Source: Proteles cristata cristata (lineage: Eukaryota; Chordata; Mammalia; Carnivora; Hyaenidae). Taken from it: 64,000 bases of DNA. Below are positions 36,036-46,262 of the stretch, in pieces. The stretch lies in NCBI GenBank assembly GCA_017311185.1, contig JAESUZ010004818.1, forward strand, positions 1,364,001 through 1,428,000, written 5' to 3'. A model generated the notes under the pieces. That model ran no database searches, was not told the origin of the DNA, and saw only the letters and a list, made by a program, of their open reading frames with translations. Both the position numbers and the translations under genes were made by a program. Positions within the stretch are counted from its first letter, which is position 1. Each line of letters begins with the position of its first letter.

Positions 36036-37030
36036 TTGAGTAGCAAGGCTCAGTCTGAAGTCAGGTAGCAACTTGGAAGGAATCTGAAGGACAGTATGGA
36101 TCCAAGGCGCCTGGTAGCTGGATTCCTTGCCACATTAAGGGAAACGTGAATTTTTGTATTCCTTAAGCTTCTGTGTTTTTGTTACAGCAAGTTAACCTCA
36201 TCCTAATTAGAGGAATTGAAATAGAGCCAGTCTCACAACTTGTTCCACTCTCAGTTTATTTAGGCTTAAATAATTTCGGAGAAAGAGGCTTCTGTGAAGT
36301 ATGCCTGGAAACTTGCCTCCAAATGTGTCAAACACAAGCTAAGACTCTCTGGTCCCTCTCTAGTGCTGGTGGGTTCCATTGGAATGGCCTTTATGGTCTT
36401 GGGGACTGGAGTTGAAGTTGGAAGTTAGAGGAGAAAATGAGGTGGTGCAGCCCGGGCTTACCAGAATTTGGTTTTGATGCTAGGAGACAAGCCCTAGCCA
36501 ACAAAACTTGCTTCTCCTTGTCCTTCAAACCTGTCTCTTCTGGGGACCTTGTGGCTCATATATTCCGTGGATCCCTTAACCATAATGGTCATCATATCAC
36601 CCTAATGTTACTCCAACCTCTGACAAACTACTTTTGTTGTGAGATAACAAAAACAAATCATCTTAAGCAAAATACCATGTGGTGTGTAGCAGGTACAACC
36701 CTGTTGCTAAGGATGTCCCCATATCCCTACCAAGCCTGGTAGCACTCAGTCCCTCAAAGAGCACTGTGCTCCAGATCACATCCCCCTGGGGTGGCCCCTG
36801 GTTTGTGGCATCTCTAGGCTCATGCCTGATTCATTCCACAAGTCCATGGTAGCTTACGTTTCTCTGTCCTTCCTGGTTGCCCCTGCCTGTCTCCCTGTCT
36901 TGGCTAACCAGTATCTTTCCCTCTTTTCTCTTTTATCCTCAGCCTAAGATCCAATCAATCCCTTCATTCCTGAGTGAATTTACTGTCCATATATTGGAGA
37001 TGCCTGTGCTCTTCTTTTTCCTTTCCTTTT

Positions 37031-37249
37031 TTCAACTTTTATTAGAGAGTACAAGCTAGAGAGGGGGAGACAGAGAGAGAAAATATCTTGAGCAGCCTCC
37101 ATGCTCAGAGAGAGAGAGAATATTTTAACCCGGCCCCATGCTCAGCACAGGGCTTGATGTGGGGCTTGATCCCATGACCCTAGGATCATGACCTGAGCCA
37201 AAATCAAAGAGAGTTGGATGCTCAACTTTCTGAGCCACCCAGGCACCCT
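37031..37249 (-). mobile_element. Carnivore SINE, old and rearranged
   Basis: Antisense copy ending gccacccaggcaccc with a partly duplicated agagagaga tail and high divergence. Confidence 0.8.
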
Positions 37250-38404
37250 GATGCCTATGTTTTTTCCATGAGCTTTAGAAAAGCACAGTGTTGGTGTATC
37301 AGATATGGCTTATGCACTACCTCAGATCCTCTGCCCCCCCCCCCCTTTTCCTGCAGCCACTTCTACAGTGATGATTCCATCATTGATGAGCATTGAACCA
37401 TTTCATGCAGGTGTAACCTGGCATCACCTGGCTTTGGGTCTGTCCCACAGGGCACTCAACATCTATTCCACACACTAGGGAAACCCACAGAGCACTCAGC
37501 ATGTGCACAACCATGGAGTGTAGAAAGGTTAATATTTAAGGAGTCACACTTGACCAACGGAGATGGAAACCAGTTGATAGGTGCTTTTCTTTTTTGAATC
37601 CTAGTGGATAGTGCTCAGGCATCTTTTACTACATTCCTTAGAAGGTCCCAATGGGATTGAGCTCTAGCTATCAGGGTCTTACTTGTGGCCTGCTCTGTAA
37701 TACATCCTTATGTTGGCCATGCTCCCTCACTGGTCTACACTCCTGTCTCTTACTCCTGCTCACTGGGGTTGTTTCCAAGTAGAGTACCGAAGAACCTAGG
37801 GGAGGTGGTACGGGTGGTGGGGGTGAGGAGGGCAGGAGGTAGGAGGTTTCTTCTGTTCTTTGAGACTTTATCACCTAGACTTAGTCTGTTATTCAAGTGA
37901 AGGGTACATTAGGTAAGAAATAGTAGATATCCAGCCAGCAGTGATGGTCTCTGTCCTGACATGACCTGCTTCCTTTTCCTTCCCCCTACTCTAATGTCCT
38001 CAGATCCCCACAGCTAAGCTCCCAGACCTCCCTACCTACAGGTGCATCTCAGCTCATGGCTTGGTGCACAAAGCACTGAAGGATCCTCAGTCTAACCTCT
38101 AGGCAGCCCTCCAGCTATAGCCAGGGCGAATGGCACAACCACACTTACCCAATAGTGAGAGACCCCATGGGCCCAGGACCCATCAGATGGTGCCCCAAAA
38201 GCTAAGCAGAGTCCAGGTTGTGACCCGGCTGGGGCTTTGTATGCACCCTCACTGCTAACCTGCCCACGGAACCGGGCTGGGTCTTGACTAGTCTAAAAAA
38301 ACATTTCCGTTTCTCCCCAAAACAATTTCATCAGTAGTGGAGGCTTTTATCTCCCTGACCTATTCACTGTAAATCCCCATCAGAGAACTAGGGAATACTA
38401 TTAC

Positions 38405-38510
38405 TTAGTAGTGTAGGTGAGTCAGACTGCCTGCATTCAGATCCTAGCTTTACCACTCACTAGAGCTGTGACCTTGAGCAAGTTACTCCTGCTTCCCTTC
38501 ATCCTTTAAC
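38405..38510 (+). mobile_element. MIR SINE fragment
   Basis: Contains gactgcctgcattcagatcc, gctttaccactcac and tgaccttgagcaagtta, the MIR 5' half. Confidence 0.65.
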
Positions 38511-40001
38511 TCTGGATGCCCATCCGCCAGAACTCACAGCCAAAGGGAGCTGTGAGGACTGTGGTTCAGCCTCGCCAAGCTGACACATCCAAACACCATC
38601 ACTGGGATGGGGGCGGGGGGTCGAAATTTTCACTTCTAATGAGAAAGCTTGCAAAACATTGCTAGGAAACTAATTTTTTCTAGGATAAAGTGAAATTATG
38701 TCAGCTTAGATGGTACTTTAGTATAGATTTGGGTATTCATCTTGAAGTGAAACATTACCACATTCTGCAGATGAAAACCTGTATCACATCTCCCCACCCT
38801 CCACAAGTCCCAACATCACTCCCAGGTCTGTCATCCTGTGCAGAGTGCTTTTCTTCCTGCTTCATTCATTCACTGAGTAAATGTTTACTTTACTATGTGC
38901 CAGGAGCTGTGGCAGGTAACCCTGGATATAAGGATGACATATAGCAAGATACACCCCCTTTTTCCCCTTTGTGGTGAGTCCTGAGGACAATAATGTACAA
39001 CAGTAGCAGGTACAACTGGGTTCCCTCAGGTTCCTTGTCTTCCCTTTCAAGTATTCAGCATCTCCTGACTATATTCTCTTTACCTTCCTTCCTTTCTCAG
39101 TAGTAACTCCTTAATCTTTTTCAGGTTAACCCATCATCTATGACCCTACCCTGACCCCTCCTTTTTTACTAATGAGTTAAAAAGTAAATTCTTTCAATCA
39201 TTCACTCATTCATTCATTCAATATGTGTTCTATTATGTACCATATACTTTGCATAGTGCCAGATATTTAAAGTTAAATGAGACAGAAATTATTAACAACG
39301 AGGATGGAAGACAGACCAAGGAAACAATGAAAACAAAACCAAAAAGAATAACAGAAATGTAAAGCAAGAAATAAGAAAAAATCATCCTAGATATTGGTGC
39401 CTGGTAGGAAGGAAAGAATAGCCATGGTAGGTGACTCAGAGCAGTCAGAGAAGGCCTCTCTGAAGAGTGATTTCACGTGAGAGATAGAAGGTGTGAAGGG
39501 AGCAGCCATGTGAAGAACAGGTGGATTGGGTGTTCTGGGCAGAAGGAACATCATGTGCAAATGTCCTGTGGCAAATTAGAGCTTGACTTTTTGGTGGAAC
39601 TAAAGGAAGAACAATGTGGCTGGAGAGCAGTGAGCCAGGAGGGTGTGACAGAAGAATGTGATATAATGCAGAAAATTGAGGACTTCTTTCAAGAAGGTAG
39701 GGGAAAGCAGGTGTGCTCAACTTTGCTCACAGGCCTACTTGTACCGGGAGGAATATGTCAATTGTTTTGGGCTACCTGGAAGTCCATGGTGGACAAGAGT
39801 TGCTTTGCTGGCGTGGTGGGTACAGAGGCCAGGCTGGAGCAGAGTCAAGTGTGAGTCTGAAGGAAGGAATCAGACCGTGTAGGTGGACTGTTCTTTCAAC
39901 AAGTCGTACCAGTAAGAGGAAGAGGAAAAGGGGCAGGAGTGCAGGGTGAGGTGGGCGAGTCTTATGTTTTCAATGTGGTAATTTATTGGGGAAACAGCTG
40001 G

Positions 40002-40206
40002 TGATGCCTGGACCATGTAAGGTGGCTTGATCAGTTGAGCATGCGATTTCAGCTCAGGTCATGATCTAGTACTTGGCCTTGAGCCCCATGTCAGGCTTTG
40101 CGCTGACACCACGAAGCTTGCTTTGGATGCTCTGTCTCCCTCTCTCTATGTCCCTCCCCAGCTCATGCTCTCGCTGTCTCTCAAAAATAAACATTAAACA
40201 TTTTTT
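40002..40206 (+). mobile_element. Carnivore SINE, old
   Basis: Diverged head (ggtggcttgatcagttgagc), ctcaggtcatgatc and CT tail ending aaaataaacatt. Confidence 0.75.
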
Positions 40207-40311
40207 AAAGTTCTATTTATTATTAAGTATTCTCTACACCCAATATGACTCAAACTCACAACTTCGAAATCAATAATCACGCTTTTCCAACTGAGCCAGC
40301 CGGGTGCCCAG
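40207..40311 (-). mobile_element. Short tRNA-Lys SINE, antisense
   Basis: Ends ccaactgagccagccgggtgccc. Abuts the preceding SINE tail head-on. Old, shortened form. Confidence 0.7.
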
Positions 40312-41089
40312 AGGGAAGGTTAATATTAAGAATCATTAAGCAGTTACAGGAGATTGGCTACAAAGCAGTAACAAATGAAGGAATAAATTAAGGAAAGGGC
40401 CCTCAAAAAGCTGAGATTAAGGTCTTGTTAGGAAGTGCGTGGCTGTAGTCCAATGCATGGCAGAAAAAGTTTACTGGGTGCCGCGGGTCAGAGTTGACAA
40501 GAGTGCCCCCACTGAGGTGACAACAAAACCTGCCAGAGGTTGATGATATCACTGTGCCACCAATTTCCTGATATATTTTGTTCCTGGGACCTTTTGACTA
40601 AGACACCGAGTAATGGCAAAAAAAAACTGATGTGGATACAGGTCTTAGATGGCATGGACAGAAACTGGTTTTAGCTGGGTTTGAAGGTGCTGCTGAGAAA
40701 CCAGCACAAGATCAAGGTGGTGGTGGCCAGAGCAGGATTCCACAGTCCCATCCTCTCATGGCTGTGTCCCCTGAGGATATAATCAAAGACACCCGGATGC
40801 TGAGGATAGAGAAGGAGACAGGACACATCTGACAGGAGAGTGGGGTCTGGACACAAACAACCTGGAAAGAGCACTGGGGTGACCAGAGGGGCCTGGATAG
40901 GGCAGCTGGTCTGATCCAGGAAGGGGGAGTACAGGGCATCGCCCTGTTTGACACTGACATGGTCACCCCCGTACCAAACACACGCCCACAGGCTCGGCCT
41001 GCACGTGGGTGTCCCTCCATCACCCCTGGGAACAAATAGGCAGTTCTTACATAACAGAACAACACGTATTTTTCAACAATCTCTTAAGA

Positions 41090-41095
41090 TTTATT
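41090..41095 (-). promoter_or_regulatory. SAA copy 1 polyadenylation signal
   Basis: AATAAA on the - strand, 115 nt after the stop codon, the expected short SAA 3' untranslated region. Confidence 0.85.
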
Positions 41096-41210
41096 AGACA
41101 CCTGTTAGGTGCCCTTCATCAGCATCTGTGGACAGAGAACTCAATGACTCGGTGTCTCTGCCCTCGGGGGCCTCCCAGCCCCTGTGCTGAGTGCAGAGCA
41201 AAGAGAAGGC

Positions 41211-41373
41211 TCAGTACTTGTCAGGCAGGCCAGCAGGTCGGAAGTGGTTGGGGTCTTTGCCGCTCCGGCCCCATTCATTGGCAGCCTGGTCAGCCTTCGA
41301 GTCCTCTGCTCCGTGGCCGCTGTTTCCATGCCTTAAAAAGTCTGTGAACCTCTGAGTATGCTCTCTGGCGTCA
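41211..41373 (-). CDS. SAA copy 1 exon 4, coding part
   Basis: Encodes S(split) [16 protein letters not shown] to DKY and TGA at 41213-41211. Acceptor AG at 41375-41374 on the - strand after a C-rich tract. Confidence 0.95.
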
Positions 41374-44300
41374 CTGGGGGAAGGGAGGCAGGTAGGAGGT
41401 TAATTAGGAGTTTTGCAAGGGATACCTGAAGGGAGCCAAGGAAAGGGGCTAAAACACTGACCCCTGTCCCAGAAACAGACCACCTCATCTGGGGCTGGTC
41501 CCTTTGCTGGGTGAACAGCACTCAGAGGGGGAGGGGGGGGCCCACCCAGAGGGGGAGGGGGGGGCCCACCCATTCCCCCTGGCCTTGCTCTGGCTCCATC
41601 AGCCACTCACACCCCACACTGGGCACAGAGGGGAGGGTGGGCAAGAGGACGAGGAGCCACAGTCTTTACAGGACACTTCTCCAGGGCGTGGCCCCTCCTG
41701 GCTGTCCAAGGCAGCCACGCTCAGCTCCCCCACCCCTGCGTCCCCTGGAGCCCCGTTACCTGATCACTTTTGCCGCCCAAGCGCCCCCAGGTCCCCTCTG
41801 TGCGGCATCATAGTTCCCCCGGGCGTGGAAGTATTTGTCTGAATCTTTGTAATTGGCTTCTCTCATGTCAGAGTAGGCTCTCCACATGTCTTTAGCCCCT
41901 GGAAAGGAAAGAAAATGATGAGATGAAGGTGGTCATATCTTGGCAAAATAGAGAAATAAGACATTTTCCTCCCACTGATTCTAAGTTTCAGCCTTTGACA
42001 AAATCCTTGGAGATGATATTGGCTGGGATGAGTATTCCTTTACCTTTCACTTCCCTGGGTGTATGTTATGAGAGGCACACTTGGTGCAAGTTTTATTCTA
42101 TTTGATTCCACTCTAAGTCCTGTTGGCTACTTTTGTTTGGCTGTGAGTGATGTGTGCCAACAAGAGTGGGATGGTCTTTAAGTAAAGGATGCTTTGTCCC
42201 GCGATGACCTCTACCTGGACAGACACAGCCTGAGAACAAAGGCAAGTCAGAGGGAGGCTGCTGACCCAGAGGCCTCCCAACCAGGTCCAGGGGAGAAATT
42301 ATCCCTGTGGGCAGCATGAGGATAACTTGGTCCTGAATATTTCTGAATGCCTAGAGTATTTTTAGCACCCAGCCGGTAGTTAGGGGGAGGTTCCCTAGAG
42401 AGATTTACAAAAACAGGGTCATCAGATGTGGAAAAAGTGCAACAGGTCCACCAGCTCTAAGGTTCAGGGTCCTCCCCAGCAAATGGAGGAGGATATAGCC
42501 TTCCACAGAGAGTTTATGCAGATGAATGGAGAAAGTGCACATATGACTTTTAGAAGATTGTAGGTGTTCAATATGCTATCGCTTCCCTGGGTCTTAGGAA
42601 GGCTGGGACAAAAACCGTAATGGGACTAAGCTAAGAGGAAGATCAGGGAGTTACAGACTGAAGGAATCTGATCAGGCTACACTAAAATGAAGACTTTAAA
42701 AAAGCAATGCAGAAGGTAAAAGAGAAAAACTTGGCTGTCGAGTATAACCATAGTTTATGTAACATCCGTGTATGCCATATCTTCGTTTTCTGTTTATTAT
42801 TTCTGGTATTTACAAAGATCACTTTGTTGAGTGGTACGACATCATTTTTAATGTTTATTTTTGAGAGACAGACAGAGTGCGAGCGGCATAGGGCCAGAGA
42901 AAGCAGAAGACACAGAATCTGAAAGAGGCTCCTGGCTCTGAGCTATCAGTCCAAAGTCCCATGTAGGCTCGAACCCACGATCCGTGAGATCATGACCTAA
43001 GTCGAGGTCAGACAATTAAGCTAAGTGAACCACCCAGGTGCCCTGAGCGGTATTCTTCCTATATTTATTTCCTCTGTGTTACTGATTTACAAAATGCCTG
43101 CTGTCCATTGGCAAAAAATAGATTTCCAAAATGCCTGAGAGATGGGTCACTTTTGGAGCAGAGCTGGAGGTAGTGGTTTCCAACCTTTAGTGGCACAAAA
43201 AGCCACTGGAAGCTTGGAAAAGGCCAGATTTCAGGCTCAGCCCCAGAAACTGTGATTCAGCAGAGGGGAGTGTGTGGATCCGGTGTTCCACAATGCACCC
43301 CAGACCCCAGGTGATTCTTGTGCAAGTGGTCCTAGAAAACCCTTTGAAAAGCATTGACCTAAGAGATGAAAAACCATCTGTAGCTGTGCCTTGTGAGAAT
43401 TTAGAAAAGGCTGACAGCAACCTTTGTGTTCTTAAAACAAAAGCAGTGAGGATCACAGAAAAACAACAAATAATTTTGTGGAATAAACAAGTTCTTGTCC
43501 CTTGACTCTGACTGATGGGCACATATCTCTTGCTCTCAGGGCCCAGCCAGGTCTCCCGCCAGCAGAACCATCATCATGTAATTCCTTGTGCCTCTTATGG
43601 TGCGGACAGGAGCTGTGCAGAGTTGCCTTCCGCCTATATCACATCCTGACTGCCTGCCATTTGCTCAGATAAACACGAGATATGGGCCCACAAACCCCTC
43701 ACTGTCCCCTGCGCTCTCTGGTCCGCGAGGCAGGATGGTCCTTGTTCATAGCAAGGTCTGAGGTGCTCGACTCCAGGGTAGATCCTGCTCTGCCTGAGGA
43801 CTTTGCTAGGACTCTTACCTCTTTGTGCCTCAGCTTCTCTGTTAAAGGATAATAGTTCCTACGTCACAAGACTAAAGATTAAAACCTGAGGATGAAAACG
43901 AGTTCATTCATACAGGTAAAGCTCTTAGAACAGTGCCTGGAACAGGCCAAGCTCAGTTAGTGTTGGTTGTAGTTACTAAGTGCACAAGTTTGAAGCACCC
44001 ACTTCGTGTCTGAGACACAGCAATGGGCTGTCCCTGAGTTCCTAGTAGGGGACAGTAGAGTCCCACGTGGGAGTAGGGAGCAGGCGCCCTGGACCCCAGA
44101 TGTCTTGTGCTCCTGCTGCAAGTTAAAACCCAAAGCTTATGTGACCTTCGGCCTGGGATCCCCAGGGAACTGTGCAGTGCTGGCCAGAAAAGCCAGGGCC
44201 AGAGGGATAGGACAGATGTCATTTAAGGGGAAAAACCACCAGTAGGAAGTAAGCTCTAGAGATCTAGCACACAGTAGAATGAACACAGATCAGTGTTGTA

Positions 44301-44732
44301 TCATCATTATCAACCTGGCCACAGTTTAGAATTTCATTATTTCAAGTACTAAAGGGAAAGGATAACTGTGTCATGTGATAGATGTGCTCTTATAGCCACA
44401 ATGACAATCATATTACATATACAGATGTATCATTAACATGACATCCACCTTAAATGTATACAATGTTATGTCAGATATGGTTCAATTTTTCAAAAAAGCC
44501 TGGGAAACTGTTGTCTTGCAAACCGTGCTTCTTTTCTTCCCACTTGTGGCCTTCACCCTGTGCACGTGTGACCTCCACTGTGGTGAGTTCTGATGGGGGC
44601 CAGCTGCTGCCTTCTCCGGACCCCCATCCTTTGGTCCTTACCTTGCCCAGCCTCCTTGAGGAATGTGAACCATCCCTGGCTGCTGACTCCCAGGACCAGG
44701 GAGCACAACAGGATGCCCACTAGAAGCTTCAT
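41211..44732 (-). CDS. Serum amyloid A, copy 1 (SAA3-like N terminus)
   Basis: Secreted acute-phase apolipoprotein that associates with HDL and acts in innate defence; precursor of AA amyloid. Coding exons, in transcript order, are 44732-44642, 41898-41760 and 41373-41211, joining to 130 codons plus TGA. An 18-residue signal peptide ([18 protein letters not shown]) precedes a 112-residue mature protein starting [13 protein letters not shown]. The family core [31 protein letters not shown] and the C-terminal [18 protein letters not shown] are intact. The [12 protein letters not shown] start resembles SAA3 of cow and mouse rather than SAA1; exons 3-4 match copy 2. It has the 8-residue insertion (TDFLRHGN region) of carnivore SAAs. 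No frameshift; splice sites are canonical. SAA4 is excluded by sequence. Symbol left open because it is chimeric. Confidence 0.93.
41523..41570. repeat. 24-bp exact tandem duplication in SAA copy 1 intron 3
   Basis: Two identical 24-bp G-rich units (cagaggggga then eight G then cccacc). Copy 2 has one related unit only. Confidence 0.95.
41760..41898 (-). CDS. SAA copy 1 exon 3
   Basis: 139 nt, the standard SAA exon 3 length. Encodes [19 protein letters not shown] to AWAAKVIS. Donor GTAACG after 41760. Confidence 0.95.
42840..43043 (-). mobile_element. Carnivore SINE in SAA copy 1 intron 2
   Basis: Sense-oriented relative to the SAA gene transcript's own strand (- strand element). Ends accacccaggtgccc; flanks tgagtggta / tgagcggta. 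Confidence 0.85.
43160..43360. mobile_element. MER5A-like DNA transposon relic
   Basis: ggtttccaaccttt start, cccagaaactgtgattcagc core and cccaggtgattcttgtgc. Confidence 0.65.
43780..43980 (+). mobile_element. MIR SINE relic
   Basis: gtgcctcagcttctctgtta, ggataatagttcctacgtca and gctcttagaacagtgcctgg follow MIR order. Confidence 0.7.
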
Positions 44733-44736
44733 CCTG
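44642..44736 (-). CDS. SAA copy 1 exon 2 (start codon)
   Basis: ATG at 44732-44730, 4 nt inside the exon if the acceptor is the first of two tandem CAG triplets. Encodes the signal peptide and the first 12 mature residues; donor GTAAGG after 44642. Confidence 0.92.
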
Positions 44737-44860
44737 CTGCAGAGACAAGGAGACACGCAAGGAGGACGCAGTTTGGGTTTGGTTTGGTTTTGGGGGGAGT
44801 CATGCGGACCCACACCTGTATTCCAGAACTGAACCACACTCAATATTACCTATATCTATC

Positions 44861-44935
44861 TACACACACACACATCTATACACATGCATGTGTACATATC
44901 TACCCGTGGCTATACATATGTGTGTGTAAATGCGT
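44861..44935. repeat. CA/TG-rich simple sequence
   Basis: acacacacac followed by alternating cacatgcatgtg-like sequence within SAA copy 1 intron 1. Confidence 0.7.
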
Positions 44936-45419
44936 AGAGAGAAGTAGGCAATGCATGTACGTTTGTGTAGGCAGGTGGCACATAGATACATGGAGAATTC
45001 CAGAAGGTCCAGTTCTACGTCTCATTTGCCCCGTTGGAATCCCGGTATGTAAGGTTGCACTGCACTTCTAATATAAACCACATTCCATTTCAGTCGTCCA
45101 TTGTGAGACCCAAAACCCACTGTCCAGAAAGTTTCCAGAGAGGCCTTTGGGGATTTTGTGACCGTGTACCCATGTGTAAAATGAGGATAGTGAGACAACG
45201 CACACATGTTTGCAGTATACCTGCTCTACCCATCCATGAACTCTGCCGAGGAAGTACACCACTAAATCCCAGTCCCAGAAAGAATTCACATCTGGGGAAT
45301 TCGAATTGCCAGGATAGTAGATTCAGGAAGGAATCAGAGAGCGGGGACAAAGCGCAAGAATGCCATTGGGTAAGAGAATCTGCACAGAAACAAAGTGTTG
45401 GAAAGTTCTAGTGCCTCAC

Positions 45420-45470
45420 CTTTGGCTCTCCCTTCCTGCTGTGGCTCCTGGTGAGGTTGAGTTGCCCGTG
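45420..45470 (-). other. SAA copy 1 exon 1 (non-coding), predicted
   Basis: The donor AAAG|GTGAGG at 45420 lies about 70 bp downstream of a TATA box, the usual SAA layout with a short leader exon. The transcription start is estimated as 30 bp from the TATA box. Confidence 0.65.
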
Positions 45471-45493
45471 CCTCCTGTCTGTGACGGGCTGGT

Positions 45494-45503
45494 ATTATAT
45501 ATA
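45494..45503 (-). promoter_or_regulatory. SAA copy 1 TATA box
   Basis: TATATATAAT on the - strand, about 75-85 bp upstream of the predicted exon 1 donor. Confidence 0.75.
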
Positions 45504-45561
45504 CTGACACTTTCCTGGGGAATGGATAGGCAAACAGGTTGGAAGCAAAACACTGAGATTC

Positions 45562-45571
45562 GGGAAATCCC
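45562..45571 (-). promoter_or_regulatory. SAA copy 1 NF-kappaB site
   Basis: GGGATTTCCC, a perfect match to GGGRNNYYCC, about 95-105 bp upstream of the predicted start. Human SAA promoters have their kappaB site near -90. Confidence 0.8.
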
Positions 45572-45635
45572 TCTTGGCCAGAACACAGCATACAGAACAT
45601 CAGGCTCCTTTGTCACGCCCATCTACATCCCCAGG

Positions 45636-45644
45636 TTGTGCAAT
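45636..45644. promoter_or_regulatory. SAA copy 1 C/EBP site
   Basis: ttgtgcaat matches the C/EBP consensus. It lies about 170 bp upstream of the predicted start, as in human SAA genes, where C/EBP and NF-kappaB act together. Confidence 0.7.
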
Positions 45645-46077
45645 CTGGCAGCTTTCAGGCATGTAGCAAACTTGGAAATTTCTGCTTGTTTTTGGTGTCA
45701 CTGCTGGTAAGAAAGGTTTTCTTCCCCACCCAATAGTGTATTGAGAGTTGCTGTGAAGCATATTCCGAATGAGAAAAGAGAGATGATTGCCTAAAGAATG
45801 AGAGAACAAAGGCAAATGGAGGAGCAGAATGGGCTCCATTAAAGGGGTGGCTAAGGAGAAAGCCGGAACCCCAGGGAGCAGTAGTTGGGGAGGAAGGACA
45901 GACAACCAGGAAAATGAAGCTTTCAGAACCCAGTGGGGTGGACTGGATCCTGGAAAAGGGATTCTTCCGTGATCAGTTGTTATGGAAGCTCCTCGTGGCA
46001 GGATACAACTGAGGAACTGCAGTGTAGAAATGTGATACAGTGTCGCTTAGGAAGAACACATAAAATGGTCAGGTAAG

Positions 46078-46262
46078 GGGCTCCTGGGTGACACAGTCGG
46101 TTAAGGGTCCGTCTCATGATTTCAGCTCTGGTTACGATATCATGGCTCATGAGTTAAAGCCCTGAATTGGCTTCTGCACTGACAGTACTGACTCTACCAG
46201 GGATTCTCTCCCTCTCTCTCTGTGCCTTTCTCTTTCTCTCAAAAATAAATAGTTTTAAAGAA
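46078..46262 (+). mobile_element. Carnivore SINE, older
   Basis: ggctcctgggtgacacagtcgg head, CT tail ending aaaataaatag. Flanks aatggtcagg / aatgatcagg. Confidence 0.85.

Larger units (their letters stand above)
32151..40001. other. Intergenic region between HPS5 and first SAA gene
   Basis: No gene is recognised. The region holds a GTGA/TG microsatellite, a 21-A tract at about 33,589-33,609, MIR, L2 and MER5-type relics, two SINEs and unassigned sequence. Short open frames here have no recognisable protein. Confidence 0.6.
40640..41900. repeat. Duplicated SAA block A (3' flank, exon 4, intron 3, exon 3)
   Basis: Paralogous to 56,103-57,405. Similarity begins near ggtcttagatggcatgg and ends abruptly at the 5' edge of exon 3. 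In the 330 bp at 41,571-41,900 I count 6 differences by eye, about 98% identity; the 3' flank is more diverged. Confidence 0.9.
41899..44641 (-). other. SAA copy 1 intron 2
   Basis: 2.7 kb, not alignable by eye to intron 2 of copy 2. Holds one SINE, a MER5A relic and a MIR relic. Confidence 0.8.

Noticed and set aside
41211..44732. Copy 1 as the constitutive SAA4 gene or as a pseudogene
   Set aside because: It lacks the SAA4-type residues, while frame, splice sites, signal peptide and polyadenylation signal are all intact.
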